Made by a program: the position numbers and the translations under genes. Positions 54,101 through 62,129 of a DNA stretch of 64,000 nt are shown here, one piece after another (position 1 is the first letter of the stretch; the number at the start of each line of letters is the position of its first letter). The DNA comes from Chryseobacterium indologenes (GTDB taxonomy: Bacteria > Bacteroidota > Bacteroidia > Flavobacteriales > Weeksellaceae), in contig LAZY01000017.1 in assembly GCA_001013295.1 (NCBI GenBank), positions 46,655 through 110,654 on the forward strand. Direction: 5' to 3'. The notes beneath the pieces were generated by a model. It saw only the letters and a program-made list of their open reading frames with translations, ran no database searches and was not told the DNA's origin.

Positions 54101-54500
54101 AGGATCTGAATTCGACAGAGGAAGAAACTACACCAGAGATGTGTATGAAGCAGGTTCTTCACTTCCAGGAATTACAAGTCCTGATATGGAGGCTAATCCT
54201 GACGGATGGATGGCGAATAAATGGTTTACGGGTAACCGTTCCAATGCATACAGCTTACTGGATGTATGGGCAAAAGAAATAAGCTACATCAGAATCAGCA
54301 GTATCCGTTTGGGTTATACACTTCCTAAAGAGTTTACCGCTCCTATGGGAATCAGTGCTTTGAGACTGAGTGTTGAAGGTCGTAACCTATTTGTATTCAG
54401 TAATGGGTATAAAGGATATTTTGATCCGGAAACTTATGGTAATATTTATGCACAGCCTATCACGAAGTCTGTTACGGTAGGATTTAATGTTTCTTTTTAA
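51168..54500 (+). CDS. SusC/RagA family TonB-linked outer membrane protein
   Basis: 1110 residues. Signal peptide ends at LAQ, followed by a carboxypeptidase-regulatory-like domain (~20-115) carrying an insertion with the segment TKTDLTGIIESVSVGTVTDKDGKF. The TonB-linked signature follows (EVIITGYQKIEKRKQTSAVS), then plug motifs MLSGQIAGVAVTPETGAPGS, IRGTASLSGPQDPLWVIDGLPLEG and ILKDAAATAIYGARAANGVI. The barrel ends VGFNVSF. It is the TonB-dependent channel for the product of the upstream protease, working with the SusD partner that starts a few bases downstream. Confidence 0.95.
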   Translation: MKKTLILLPLLAANIALAQQKKTITGKIEDGNTSAIIAGASIKIETQSVSTKTDLTGIIESVSVGTVTDKDGKFMLEIPVDTKTILVSYPGYESRIIQINEDRTNYTVRLVPEVSDKNKIQEVIITGYQKIEKRKQTSAVSTVKMESINQAGVASIDQMLSGQIAGVAVTPETGAPGSPAKIRIRGTASLSGPQDPLWVIDGLPLEGNDVPNFTDKDNIDQLQNFSIAGLNPNDIEDITILKDAAATAIYGARAANGVISITTKRGKKGNLKLSFSADTFVTSRPDFSRLNLMNASEKVDLELMLAKRADLTYRDDKGEVMRILMQNKQLDAFRTGGFDALNPLTRQQIDGLRNNNTDWGKLLYRNAINKQYGLSISGGSDRSDYYFSLGYYDEEGTTIGTGFKRYNFTLKNNYKLSDKLNAGISVFGTHSERESFITDADANISPVNYSRNANPYLTPYNPDGSYRYDRDIDGFDDRYIPFNFLEERENTNYTLKNNSLKAILDLEYKVSKSLRFTSQLGIQYDTNKTEKYAAQNTYFTRKIREGTRYYKDGAYRYFLPDGAVKQNWDNDFFQYNWKLQGTYSTKINSVHEIDVMAGTELRKTDDNTTITRAFGYDPTTRRATAIVFPNSSSAAERKYETYREMPPIENAYASMFATASYTYDQKYTFFGSVRYDGTNLFGVNKKYKYLPIWAISGSWLVTKENFMKNITPVSNLRLRASYGLQGNIDRNTSPFFIGEYSDATILPGTKEGIINVISPPNDKLRWEKTTNVNFGIDLGLFQNRINLTADIYSRKGTDMISMKETPLETGFEYTMMNWGSLTNKGFELALSTRNINRENFKWTTTINFAHNKSRVLSEQPRDNALLPSREGLPVNAVFALKTAGMDEHGNPLFWKGDEKISAADFFKLYDVYADFLPGQLVDTKLSNAELRSMFTYIGDRDPKFTGGIINTFKIHNFDFTVSATFNLKQTVMRTPSYRGSEFDRGRNYTRDVYEAGSSLPGITSPDMEANPDGWMANKWFTGNRSNAYSLLDVWAKEISYIRISSIRLGYTLPKEFTAPMGISALRLSVEGRNLFVFSNGYKGYFDPETYGNIYAQPITKSVTVGFNVSF

Positions 54501-54512
54501 AACTTGAAAAAA

Positions 54513-55832
54513 ATGAGAAAAATAACAACATTTATAGCACTGGCAGTAATTAGTTTTACAAGCGTATCGTGTGATAGATTTTTAGATATACAGCCTGAAG
54601 GTAAGGTGATCCCTACTACCGTTGAGGATTACAGAAAAGTACTTACTTCAGCCTATTCAAAATATCCTTCTCACAAATCTCTTTCAGCTCTTCGTACCGA
54701 TGAGGTGACTATTGATGAGAATACAAGTGATTTCATTTCTTACCGTGAGATAGCCATGTGGAAAGACGCCAATACCGATCAGGCAACCACTGAATTTCCG
54801 TGGGTGAGTTTCTATTCCGTAGTTTTTTATCTGAATCAGATCATCAACGAAGGAAGTAAAACCATGTCAGAATCTCCTGAAAAACAACAGATCCTGGCAG
54901 AAGCTTATGCATTGCGTGCTTATACCTATTTCGATATGGTGAATCTGTACGGGAAACCATATAACAGTGCTACAGCTTCTACAGACAGAGGAGTTCCTGT
55001 CACTCTTGATATTGATCTTGAGCAGGTACTGAAGCCTTCTTCAGTGCAGGCGGTTTATGACCAGATTCATGCAGATATGTCAAAAGCGGAAGGTCTTATG
55101 GTAGAGCAGAAGCAGGCTTCAGGAGTTAACTACAGATTCTCAAAAGTAGCATTACTGGCCCTTGAGGCAAGAACGGCTCTTTATCAGGGAGACTGGAACA
55201 AAGCTTTGGCATATTCTGATCAAGCATTAGCCATCAAAGGAGAGATCAGCAATCTGAATACCGTGAATACGGCACCGAATCATTTTGCTTCCCCGGAATC
55301 TATTCTTGCTCTGGATAACGCATTCAACAGTTCCGTTCAGAATTTATCCTTTGCTTCTGCAGACTTGCTTGCAAAATACAACAGCACTACAGATAAAAGA
55401 TTTAAGCTTTATTTCGAAAAGAACGGAAGCAAATATAAAGTGATCAAAGGAGGCAGCTCCGATTTCAGAGTGTCTTTCAGAACCTCAGAAATGTATTTTA
55501 TAAAGTCGGAAGCCCTGTTGAAACAGAACAGACTTGATGAAGCAAAGCAGACGCTTCTTACAGTTTTGAAAAACAGGTATACTCCGGACGGTTATACAGC
55601 AGTTCAGAATCAGATCAATCCAATGAATGCTGCAGAATTCATGACCTTCATTTTAGATGAAAGATTAAGAGAGTTTGCATTGGAAGGACAGCGTTGGTTC
55701 GACCTGAGAAGAGCTGATCAGAGAAAGATTACCCATACGGTAAACGGACAGAACTATATTCTTCAGCAGAATGACCCAAGATATACGATAGAATATCCGA
55801 TGAGTGCGAAGAAGAACAATCCTAATTTATAG
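54513..55832 (+). CDS. RagB/SusD family surface lipoprotein
   Basis: About 439 residues with lipobox VSCD. N-terminal FLDIQPEGKVIPTTVEDYRKVL is the usual SusD start, followed by helical repeats (AEAYALRAYTYFDMVNLYG) and the C-terminal RagB/SusD region (FRTSEMYFIKSEALLKQNRLDEAK, FILDERLREFALEGQRWFDLRR). It sits on the SusC barrel and captures ligand. The ATG at 54513 is used; a TTG three codons earlier is in frame. Last gene before the operon terminator. Confidence 0.94.
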   Translation: MRKITTFIALAVISFTSVSCDRFLDIQPEGKVIPTTVEDYRKVLTSAYSKYPSHKSLSALRTDEVTIDENTSDFISYREIAMWKDANTDQATTEFPWVSFYSVVFYLNQIINEGSKTMSESPEKQQILAEAYALRAYTYFDMVNLYGKPYNSATASTDRGVPVTLDIDLEQVLKPSSVQAVYDQIHADMSKAEGLMVEQKQASGVNYRFSKVALLALEARTALYQGDWNKALAYSDQALAIKGEISNLNTVNTAPNHFASPESILALDNAFNSSVQNLSFASADLLAKYNSTTDKRFKLYFEKNGSKYKVIKGGSSDFRVSFRTSEMYFIKSEALLKQNRLDEAKQTLLTVLKNRYTPDGYTAVQNQINPMNAAEFMTFILDERLREFALEGQRWFDLRRADQRKITHTVNGQNYILQQNDPRYTIEYPMSAKKNNPNL

Positions 55833-55855
55833 AATTTCATATTAACACCCCTTGA

Positions 55856-55890
55856 AACCGCTAGAGCTTAACCGTTCTAGCGGTTTTTTT
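55856..55890 (+). terminator. Terminator of the metalloprotease-SusCD operon
   Basis: The stem AACCGCTAGA / TCTAGCGGTT with a short loop, then seven T. The -7 box of the next gene starts two bases after the T run. Confidence 0.85.
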
Positions 55891-55891
55891 G

Positions 55892-55899
55892 TACTTTTG
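55892..55899 (+). promoter_or_regulatory. Putative -7 promoter box of the LytTR regulator
   Basis: TACTTTTG only eight bases before the ATG at 55907. This would give an almost leaderless transcript. It is squeezed against the upstream terminator. Confidence 0.4.
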
Positions 55900-55906
55900 T
55901 ACCGTT

Positions 55907-56668
55907 ATGAAAATTGCCATTATAGAAGACGAATTGCTGGCTGTTAATTATCTGAAGGATCTTTTGGGTAGACAGAGCATCATTCCTGTTACTGAAACAG
56001 TAGTTCTTCGTTCAAAAAAACAGGCAATTGATTTCTTTCAAAGCAATTCTGCAGATCTCGTTTTTATGGATATTCATCTCGGTGACGGGATGAGTCTTGA
56101 GATTTTTGAGCAGGTAGAACTTTTCACCCCAATCGTTTTCATTACTGCTTTTGATGAATATGCGATGCGGGTTTTCAGACATTTTACCATCGATTACCTT
56201 CTGAAACCTTTTGAAGAAGAAGATCTCCATAAGGCATTACAGAAATTTATCTCTATAAGAAATAATTTTGATCCTGAACCAACGTTGAAGTCTATTTCCA
56301 GTTTACAGACCGGAGATTCTGAAGTGATGAAGCGCTTTATGGTAAGAGAGGGCAACAAACTGAGATCAATAGACGAGCATCATGTTGCTTATTTTTTTGC
56401 ATCTGGAAAATACCTTTTTCTAACGACGAAGGATCATAAGACCTATATCTATGACGATACCATCAAGGATATTATTCAAAAGTTGAATCCACAGGTTTTC
56501 TTTAAGATAAACCGTAAGTTTATCATCAATAAAGAAGCTGTCACGGATATTATCAAGCATACAAGCCAGAAAGTAGAGCTTAAACTTTCTCCGGAGCCTG
56601 AAGTGAATACAGAGGTTTTTATAAGCAAGATTCAGATAGCAGAATGTCTGAGTTGGCTGAACAGCTGA
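55907..56668 (+). CDS. LytTR family response regulator
   Basis: 254 residues. The receiver domain (1-120) has E7-D8-E9, phospho-acceptor D55 in LVFMDIHLGDG, T in FITAF and K in DYLLKPF. The LytTR DNA-binding domain covers residues ~145-254 (MVREGNKLRSIDEHHVAYFFASGKYLFL, FKINRKFIINKEAV). The ATG at 55907 gives the canonical MKIAIIEDE start; the frame extends six codons upstream into the terminator. It is the best partner for the LytS-type kinase at 46880, since both flank the metalloprotease-SusCD operon. Confidence 0.93.
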   Translation: MKIAIIEDELLAVNYLKDLLGRQSIIPVTETVVLRSKKQAIDFFQSNSADLVFMDIHLGDGMSLEIFEQVELFTPIVFITAFDEYAMRVFRHFTIDYLLKPFEEEDLHKALQKFISIRNNFDPEPTLKSISSLQTGDSEVMKRFMVREGNKLRSIDEHHVAYFFASGKYLFLTTKDHKTYIYDDTIKDIIQKLNPQVFFKINRKFIINKEAVTDIIKHTSQKVELKLSPEPEVNTEVFISKIQIAECLSWLNS

Positions 56669-56812
56669 TTTTATTTTGATTTTGCCGTAAGAATGATTAT
56701 CTCTATTTTGGACGGAGAAAAGGAGCGAGGTGTTTATTGAGTTTTGATCAGATTGAAACCATTACATTTTGCCATCATTTCATACGAATTCCTTTTTATC
56801 CAATGATAGAAT

Positions 56813-57427
56813 ATGACAACAGATGTAAGATTTGAGACTGAGTTTGAAAAACCTCTTACCTTTAAGCAGGCAGAAAGCAGCCTGAACTTTCATAAAGTTT
56901 TTGAGGCTAATGGTAAAGTTTTTCGGAAGGAGGAGTACAACAATAATCTTCTCATCAAGATGATCCATTATCTGGATACTTCGGAAGATGATCAGTTGAT
57001 TCTTTCTGACCTGGTGACCTGCTATCCGGATTTGACCTGGTTTGAAATGCGGACAACAGAACAGATCGGTCCCTACAAAAAAGAAATTCAAAGATTTTTG
57101 TTGTCAATAGGAGAATATGAAGATTTTCAGATCACTTTGTTGCTGAATGAAGATGGATTACTGATCTACGAAAGAGAAGATGAAATTGTGAATGATGTGG
57201 CTCAGGTAATGACAAGAAAATACTATTACGATCCGGTATCAAAACGTGAAGAATTCGAATTCGTATATGATGTAAATGGTCATTTATCCTCTATGAGAGG
57301 TATAGGGTCGCCGTTTGTTGCAGAAAACGACTATTCAATAGGAAATAGTGAAATTGAATTTTTCTTTCCAGGCTTTTTATCAGAGCATCCATACTATCAG
57401 AATGCAGATTTGTTGCCCATAGACTAG
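56813..57427 (+). CDS. Array family 2 protein, unknown function
   Basis: 204 residues, soluble and acidic, no signal or membrane segment. It starts the tandem array of small genes. The N-terminal part EKPLTFKQAESSLNFHKVFEANGKVFRKEEYNNNLLIKMIHYLD matches the repeat unit of the next gene (57510) and the N-terminus of the product at 60965, notably the [LI]T-x-x-[EQ]-A-x-x-S-x-x-F-x-K pattern and the KEEYNNNLL element followed by YPDL. The C-terminal half (KYYYDPVSKREEFEFVYDVNGHLSSM) is rich in Tyr/Asp. The family is not recognised. By context it may be an immunity-like protein. Confidence 0.6.
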   Translation: MTTDVRFETEFEKPLTFKQAESSLNFHKVFEANGKVFRKEEYNNNLLIKMIHYLDTSEDDQLILSDLVTCYPDLTWFEMRTTEQIGPYKKEIQRFLLSIGEYEDFQITLLLNEDGLLIYEREDEIVNDVAQVMTRKYYYDPVSKREEFEFVYDVNGHLSSMRGIGSPFVAENDYSIGNSEIEFFFPGFLSEHPYYQNADLLPID

Positions 57428-57509
57428 ATGTTGGATTTACAGGTTTAATAAAGTAACCGAAAATAAAAACGGTATCGGAGAAATAGAATAATAATTCATT
57501 TTTGTAGAA

Positions 57510-58631
57510 ATGAAAAGAACAATAACTTATGAAAACGAGCGTCATATTCCTATTACGGAAGAACAGGCTCAGGCGTCCCGGAATTTTACCAAAATTATTA
57601 AAATCGGATCTATAATAAAGTGTAAAGAAGAGTTTATCAATGGAGAATTATGGAATGTGGTATTTTATCAGGAAGGAGAAACGATTGAAGAAATATACGG
57701 TCAATATCCTTCATTGAACGGAATTGATGTGTTGACAAGAAAAGAGATTCAAGGAGATTATATAATGGAAGAAGTCCTGGGGTATCTTAAGAATGAAGGA
57801 TTAGTGCTGTGTTCATTCAATATCGATCATGCTTCCACAGGGAGAACGATTTGTTTTGGAGATTATGATGGTCAGACAGGGAAGATCAGAATGGAAACTG
57901 TCATGAAAATACAATATGATGATGACCAGAATATTGTCACTAATTTTTATTATAACAATGAAGGAACAATAGAAATCATTGAGAAAGTAAGCAGGGAAAA
58001 AGGATATAATGATTATCTGGATACCTATTACAACCATGTTCTGCCGCTATTTCCTGAAATAAGTACTTCAATACACTACGAAAACGAATATTCTGAGCTT
58101 ATCACAGAGGAGGAGGCATTGGCTTCGAAGGAATTTGTGAAAATTACCGGGATCAATGGTCGCACAAAGATCAGAGAAGATTATGAAAATAATTTATTGA
58201 TTGAGGTTACGTATTACCAGGATCATGAAACCATACATGAAATATTGAATAAGTATCCTTTGCTCAATAATATTGATATTGCCAAAAGAACTGAAATTCA
58301 GGGTAATTATATGAAGGAAGAAACTTTCACCTATCATAAAAATGGAGAATTAAAATTACATGCCTTTAATATTGAGCACCATGTAACCGGAAAAAGCATT
58401 TGTTTTGGTACTTATAATTTGCAGACGGGAGAAGTGAATCTTAATTCTGTAGTTAAAACCAAATATGATGTTTCTGATAACGTTTCCTATACTTATTATT
58501 ATAATTCAGCAGGTGAAGTTTATGTTTTTGAAGAAGGCGATGGTAGGGGATTTTCTAATGAATTTCCTGAAAGCTACTATCATTATGCTTTGCCTCTGTT
58601 TCCTGAGATAGAAAACAATAATGAGCAATAA
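57510..58631 (+). CDS. Array family 2 protein, internally duplicated
   Basis: 373 residues made of two tandem copies of one domain. Copy 1 spans about residues 7-184 and copy 2 about 190-367. Each starts YENE with a TEE-[QE]-A element, carries YPxLNxID, then EIQG-[DN]-Y, an F-N-I-[DE]-H region with I-C-F-G, and ends with LPLFPEI. Half-size relatives are encoded at 56813 and 60965, so this looks like fusion after gene duplication. It is soluble and acidic. Function unknown; the domain is not recognised. Confidence 0.7.
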   Translation: MKRTITYENERHIPITEEQAQASRNFTKIIKIGSIIKCKEEFINGELWNVVFYQEGETIEEIYGQYPSLNGIDVLTRKEIQGDYIMEEVLGYLKNEGLVLCSFNIDHASTGRTICFGDYDGQTGKIRMETVMKIQYDDDQNIVTNFYYNNEGTIEIIEKVSREKGYNDYLDTYYNHVLPLFPEISTSIHYENEYSELITEEEALASKEFVKITGINGRTKIREDYENNLLIEVTYYQDHETIHEILNKYPLLNNIDIAKRTEIQGNYMKEETFTYHKNGELKLHAFNIEHHVTGKSICFGTYNLQTGEVNLNSVVKTKYDVSDNVSYTYYYNSAGEVYVFEEGDGRGFSNEFPESYYHYALPLFPEIENNNEQ

Positions 58632-58667
58632 AAAAGTAGTCATAATCTTCTTTAAAAAAATAATAGC

Positions 58668-59036
58668 ATGAGTATTCTGACAGATTATCAAATTAGTTTT
58701 GGAGTTCAAGAAATACATGGCATAGATTATAAATACATGAAATCTAATGAGTTTATTTTAAGTAATTTAATTGGTGAATTCATGACCATGAGAAAAAGTG
58801 ATGAGCTTGTAGAAGCAATCAGGTACGCTCAGGATCATCCAGAAGAAGGAAGTATCCGATTTACCACAGATGGATTACAATTCGTAGAAATATTTCCATT
58901 AGTTACAAAAATCTATGCTGATATGGATAATTATCATGATCAGAATTCAATACCTGACCTTGCTTTACCAACCAATGATTTTAAAGAGATCTCGTTGGCC
59001 TGGAGAAATTTCCTGATGAATAGAATTTCATTATAA
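58668..59036 (+). CDS. Array family 1 protein
   Basis: 122 residues, acidic, soluble. N-terminal LTDYQISFGV and C-terminal LPTNDFKEISLAWRNFL are shared with the products at 59662 (LSDYQITFGI, LPTADFQEIVKAWRNFV), 60511 (YNISFYV, VPLQHFKTIVLAWRNFL) and, more weakly, 60094, 62459 and the broken gene at 63093. The middle GSIRFTTDGLQFVEI also matches GEIRYTTQGLQLIKI of 59662. The family is not recognised. Repeated tandem copies suggest diversification, as seen for immunity genes. Confidence 0.65.
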   Translation: MSILTDYQISFGVQEIHGIDYKYMKSNEFILSNLIGEFMTMRKSDELVEAIRYAQDHPEEGSIRFTTDGLQFVEIFPLVTKIYADMDNYHDQNSIPDLALPTNDFKEISLAWRNFLMNRISL

Positions 59037-59134
59037 GTTAAAAAAACTGATCCATCCAAATTCATTTCAAGAAACGGATTGCATACCTATGGAAAACATA
59101 TTTTATTTCCAAAACTCAATTAATAAATAAAAAG

Positions 59135-59590
59135 ATGGCAACAGAACTAATGGGCTATAAGGGGAAAGGGTTTATAACATCAGATATTTTTATGCAATTA
59201 GCACTTTATTACATTCATGAAGAGCTTAAAAAAGATCAGTATGTTTTCATTCGGAAAGAAACTCTTACAGATTATCATCTGATGGTAATCAATGGTAAAA
59301 TGGGAGGTTGGTTTGCTTTTCTTTGGGATGAGTATATATCAAATTCTTCAGAAGAGCAGACGATGGTTCAAATTCTTCAAATTGTAAAAGACAGGATTCA
59401 TCATAAAGGGGCTTATATTTCTTTATCAGAACTGCAATCTATCCCAACAGTGGATGGGGATTTTAAAATATTTTATAACAAACCTTTTCCAACAGCTGAC
59501 TTAATCAATATCTTAGAGACCCTGATAGAAATGCTTCAGGGAAATTGGGATCATGAGGTTTATGATATGCACATCAATTACTATTATTAA
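59135..59590 (+). CDS. Array gene, unrecognised protein with family-1-like C-terminal motif
   Basis: 151 residues with no signal peptide. N-terminal KGKGFITSDIFMQLALYYIHEEL and central MGGWFAFLWDEYIS do not resemble its neighbours. The C-terminus FPTADLINILETLIEMLQGNW echoes the LPTADFQEIVKAW motif of family 1, perhaps a distant relationship. It ends with an aromatic-rich MHINYYY. Function unknown. Confidence 0.55.
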   Translation: MATELMGYKGKGFITSDIFMQLALYYIHEELKKDQYVFIRKETLTDYHLMVINGKMGGWFAFLWDEYISNSSEEQTMVQILQIVKDRIHHKGAYISLSELQSIPTVDGDFKIFYNKPFPTADLINILETLIEMLQGNWDHEVYDMHINYYY

Positions 59591-59661
59591 ACATTTCTCT
59601 TTCATACTGAGCCAAAAAAACAAAATAATCAAAACTCGGAAGGTTTTAAACAAATAATACC

Positions 59662-60045
59662 ATGACTACTTTATCAGATTACCAGATAACTTTTGGAATA
59701 AAAAAAAATCACGACAGGGATCTTAAATTCATGCGTTCCATAAATTATTCTTTGGATTCAGTTGTTACTAAGTTTAGGAATATTCTTAATTGCGATAACT
59801 TATTAGGAGCAATTAATAGTAAAATGGAACCGTCTTCACCTGGAGAAATACGGTATACCACACAAGGTTTGCAGCTTATCAAAATCACACACGCCACTAC
59901 TGAAATTTATCGTGATTCTGCTAAACATGATTCAGATCCGGACATTCCGGCGGATTATACTTTACCTACAGCAGATTTCCAGGAAATTGTAAAAGCTTGG
60001 AGGAATTTTGTAGTTAATGGTAGTAATGAAGGAAAATTAATGTAG
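59662..60045 (+). CDS. Array family 1 protein
   Basis: 127 residues. Close paralog of the product at 58668: both contain [ST]DYQI[ST]FG at the start, the [RY]TTxGLQ segment and the C-terminal LPTxDFxEIxxAWRNF. It is soluble and acidic. It differs mostly in the middle (residues ~35-55), the region one would expect to vary if it bound different partners. Function unknown. Confidence 0.65.
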   Translation: MTTLSDYQITFGIKKNHDRDLKFMRSINYSLDSVVTKFRNILNCDNLLGAINSKMEPSSPGEIRYTTQGLQLIKITHATTEIYRDSAKHDSDPDIPADYTLPTADFQEIVKAWRNFVVNGSNEGKLM

Positions 60046-60093
60046 CTTCTAAAAAATGATATATCACAGTATCGTTTAACCTTAATAAAAAAA

Positions 60094-60477
60094 ATGAATA
60101 ATCAGATTTTAGCTCAATATCATTTAGAGTTTTCCATCATCATGATGAACGGAAGGAAAACAGGAATTGTTAAAACAACAGCTCCTGAAGACCAATTAAG
60201 CGCAAGCCTGGAAGACCTTTTCGTAGAAGGGTATCCGGATGGATTTATCGGGACTATTTTGAAAAATATTGATAGAGCTTTTCATACGACGGATTACGAC
60301 CCAACTGAAGATGGTTGTCCAACCTTTGCCAGTGTAACGATAGGTAAAGAAAACTGCGTGATAAAAAGCATCAGAGAAAGAGTACCTTTGGAAATCCCAA
60401 CACTGGATTTAAAAGAAATTTTAACAGCATGGACGGAGTATTTCGAAATCAATGATATTCAGGATATGGGAGTATAG
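60094..60477 (+). CDS. Array family 1 protein, divergent
   Basis: 127 residues. N-terminal LAQYHLEFSIIMM and C-terminal IPTLDLKEILTAWTEYF place it in family 1, with a longer central region (SLEDLFVEGYPDGFIGTILKNIDRAF) that has no counterpart in the close pair. Acidic, soluble, no known domain. Confidence 0.6.
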   Translation: MNNQILAQYHLEFSIIMMNGRKTGIVKTTAPEDQLSASLEDLFVEGYPDGFIGTILKNIDRAFHTTDYDPTEDGCPTFASVTIGKENCVIKSIRERVPLEIPTLDLKEILTAWTEYFEINDIQDMGV

Positions 60478-60510
60478 TACTAACTCATTAAAAGATGGGG
60501 TAAATAGAAA

Positions 60511-60861
60511 ATGACAACAAAAGAAGTTTTAGATTTTTATAATATCAGTTTTTACGTTTCTAGACAGTTTGGCAAAACGCCTTACTTTTTAGGAGGAGAC
60601 GAAATGGAAGAGCTATTTTTATTCTTTAATACTGTGGATGATATAGATGAAGAAGTATTACCCTTAATTGATCATTACCTGAATGGAAACCCATTTCCCG
60701 TCGATAATGACCTTACAGTAACAACAAGGGAACGTGTTGAAGTAACTTTAGCAGGTATAACATTTATTAGCATGCATACAGGGAATATGGATATGATGGT
60801 TCCCTTACAACATTTTAAAACGATTGTATTGGCCTGGAGAAATTTTTTAAGTAATTATTAA
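60511..60861 (+). CDS. Array family 1 protein
   Basis: 116 residues, start MTTKEVLDFYNISFYV and end VPLQHFKTIVLAWRNFLSNY, the latter nearly identical to the product at 58668. The central VTTRERVEVTLAGITFISMHT likely forms the same beta strands as in its paralogs. Soluble, acidic. Function unknown. Confidence 0.62.
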   Translation: MTTKEVLDFYNISFYVSRQFGKTPYFLGGDEMEELFLFFNTVDDIDEEVLPLIDHYLNGNPFPVDNDLTVTTRERVEVTLAGITFISMHTGNMDMMVPLQHFKTIVLAWRNFLSNY

Positions 60862-60964
60862 AGGTTGGTGTTTTTAGAATAAATAGAAATATATGATAAA
60901 CTTGAACTTTTGATGTTCCTAGGAATAATAAACCCTTTCTTATAACGAATAAAAAACTAATGAA

Positions 60965-61624
60965 ATGAGCGCAAAAATGATTTTTTTTACAAACCCTTAT
61001 GATGAAGAGCTTCTTACTGAGGAAGAAGCATTAAAGCTTGGAAATTATAGAAAACATATATGGATCAATAATGCTTTAAAGAAAGAAGAAACCTATAGAG
61101 AACACAAGCTCTGGGATGGAGTTTATTATTTATCACCGGAAGAGAATCTTACAGAAGTATTGGCTGTATTGGGGACCCATCAGAAGTGGAGAATAAAAGA
61201 TAATAAGCAGACTGTCAATGACTATACGGTTTGGGATTGTAAGTTTTATCATCATTTTGAGCAGGGACCTACTTATTCAAAAAACGTTTCAGATGCTGAA
61301 GGATTTAATATCGCTATTATAACGTATGATAGCGTTACCCATCAGGTAAAAAGCGGACTTAAGATCTATAAGTTCGGAGGTCAGCCTATTCCGTGGGGAG
61401 ATCCGGAAGCGGTATTTGATGAAGATTCTGAAATTTTCTTTAGATTTGGTGAAGATGGAGAATTGGATGCTGTACATGTAACTGATTTTCTTTTTAGCAA
61501 TGATTTCACCTATACCGCTGCTCAGTTCTTTCGTGCTGCCGGTAATTTCTTTCAGGAAATGGGACTTTCTGAAGAAGAAATATACTATTATACCCATGCA
61601 GAACCAGTTGTTCCCAACTTTTAA
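60965..61624 (+). CDS. Array family 2 protein
   Basis: 219 residues. N-terminal YDEELLTEEEALKLGNYRKHIWINNALKKEETYREHKLWDGVYYL aligns with the start of the family 2 units at 56813 and 57510 (TEEEA then KKEETYREH, a KEExxxxxLW pattern and a downstream YY). The C-terminal half (FRFGEDGELDAVHVTDFLFSND) differs from those units. Soluble and acidic, no membrane segment. The frame has an ATG at its beginning after an AT-rich leader. Function unknown. Confidence 0.6.
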   Translation: MSAKMIFFTNPYDEELLTEEEALKLGNYRKHIWINNALKKEETYREHKLWDGVYYLSPEENLTEVLAVLGTHQKWRIKDNKQTVNDYTVWDCKFYHHFEQGPTYSKNVSDAEGFNIAIITYDSVTHQVKSGLKIYKFGGQPIPWGDPEAVFDEDSEIFFRFGEDGELDAVHVTDFLFSNDFTYTAAQFFRAAGNFFQEMGLSEEEIYYYTHAEPVVPNF

Positions 61625-61631
61625 ATAAAGA

Positions 61632-62108
61632 ATGGAAATTGAAATTTTAACCTATCTAAGAGACAATCCGGCAGAATGTCCAGGTGATTTAGAATATGAA
61701 GGAAAAATAGTATCTATGCCTTTCTCCGAAATTCAAGACCATGAAGTAACTTATAATAATGGATTGCCATTTCCTAAAGCATTGAGAGAACTTTTGTTTC
61801 TGGCAGGGAAACGATGCTATGTGCTGACCCATAATGTTCTTGATGTCAATGAACTTCAGGAAGAACCCAGAGAATGGCTGAAAGAGAATAATAAAGTGAT
61901 TCACCATCCGTTTTATGTAATTGAAATCTGTGATATTGCAGAATCTTTCTTATTTGTTCATCTTGATGAAGATGATGATCCTATAGTTCGGCACGCTGAA
62001 TTGTATTGCGAAGAATACAATGTTCCCTTTATTTCATCCTTGTGTAGATTATCTGCTTTTATAAACCATAGAATTGATATGAAGAAGAAGTATCATGATC
62101 CATATTAA
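61632..62108 (+). CDS. SUKH-like (SMI1/KNR4) protein
   Basis: 158 residues. The central NGLPFPKALRELLFLAGKRCYVL fits the SUKH superfamily core (a conserved proline-led helix followed by a glycine and aromatic strand). Many SUKH proteins are immunity proteins against secreted nuclease and other polymorphic toxins. The rest (EICDIAESFLFVHLDEDDDPIVRHAELYC) also has the usual pattern of strands and acidic loops. Assignment is by pattern only. It starts seven bases after the previous gene's stop, implying co-transcription. Confidence 0.6.
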   Translation: MEIEILTYLRDNPAECPGDLEYEGKIVSMPFSEIQDHEVTYNNGLPFPKALRELLFLAGKRCYVLTHNVLDVNELQEEPREWLKENNKVIHHPFYVIEICDIAESFLFVHLDEDDDPIVRHAELYCEEYNVPFISSLCRLSAFINHRIDMKKKYHDPY

Positions 62109-62129
62109 TCAATTTTTAGTACAATTTTA

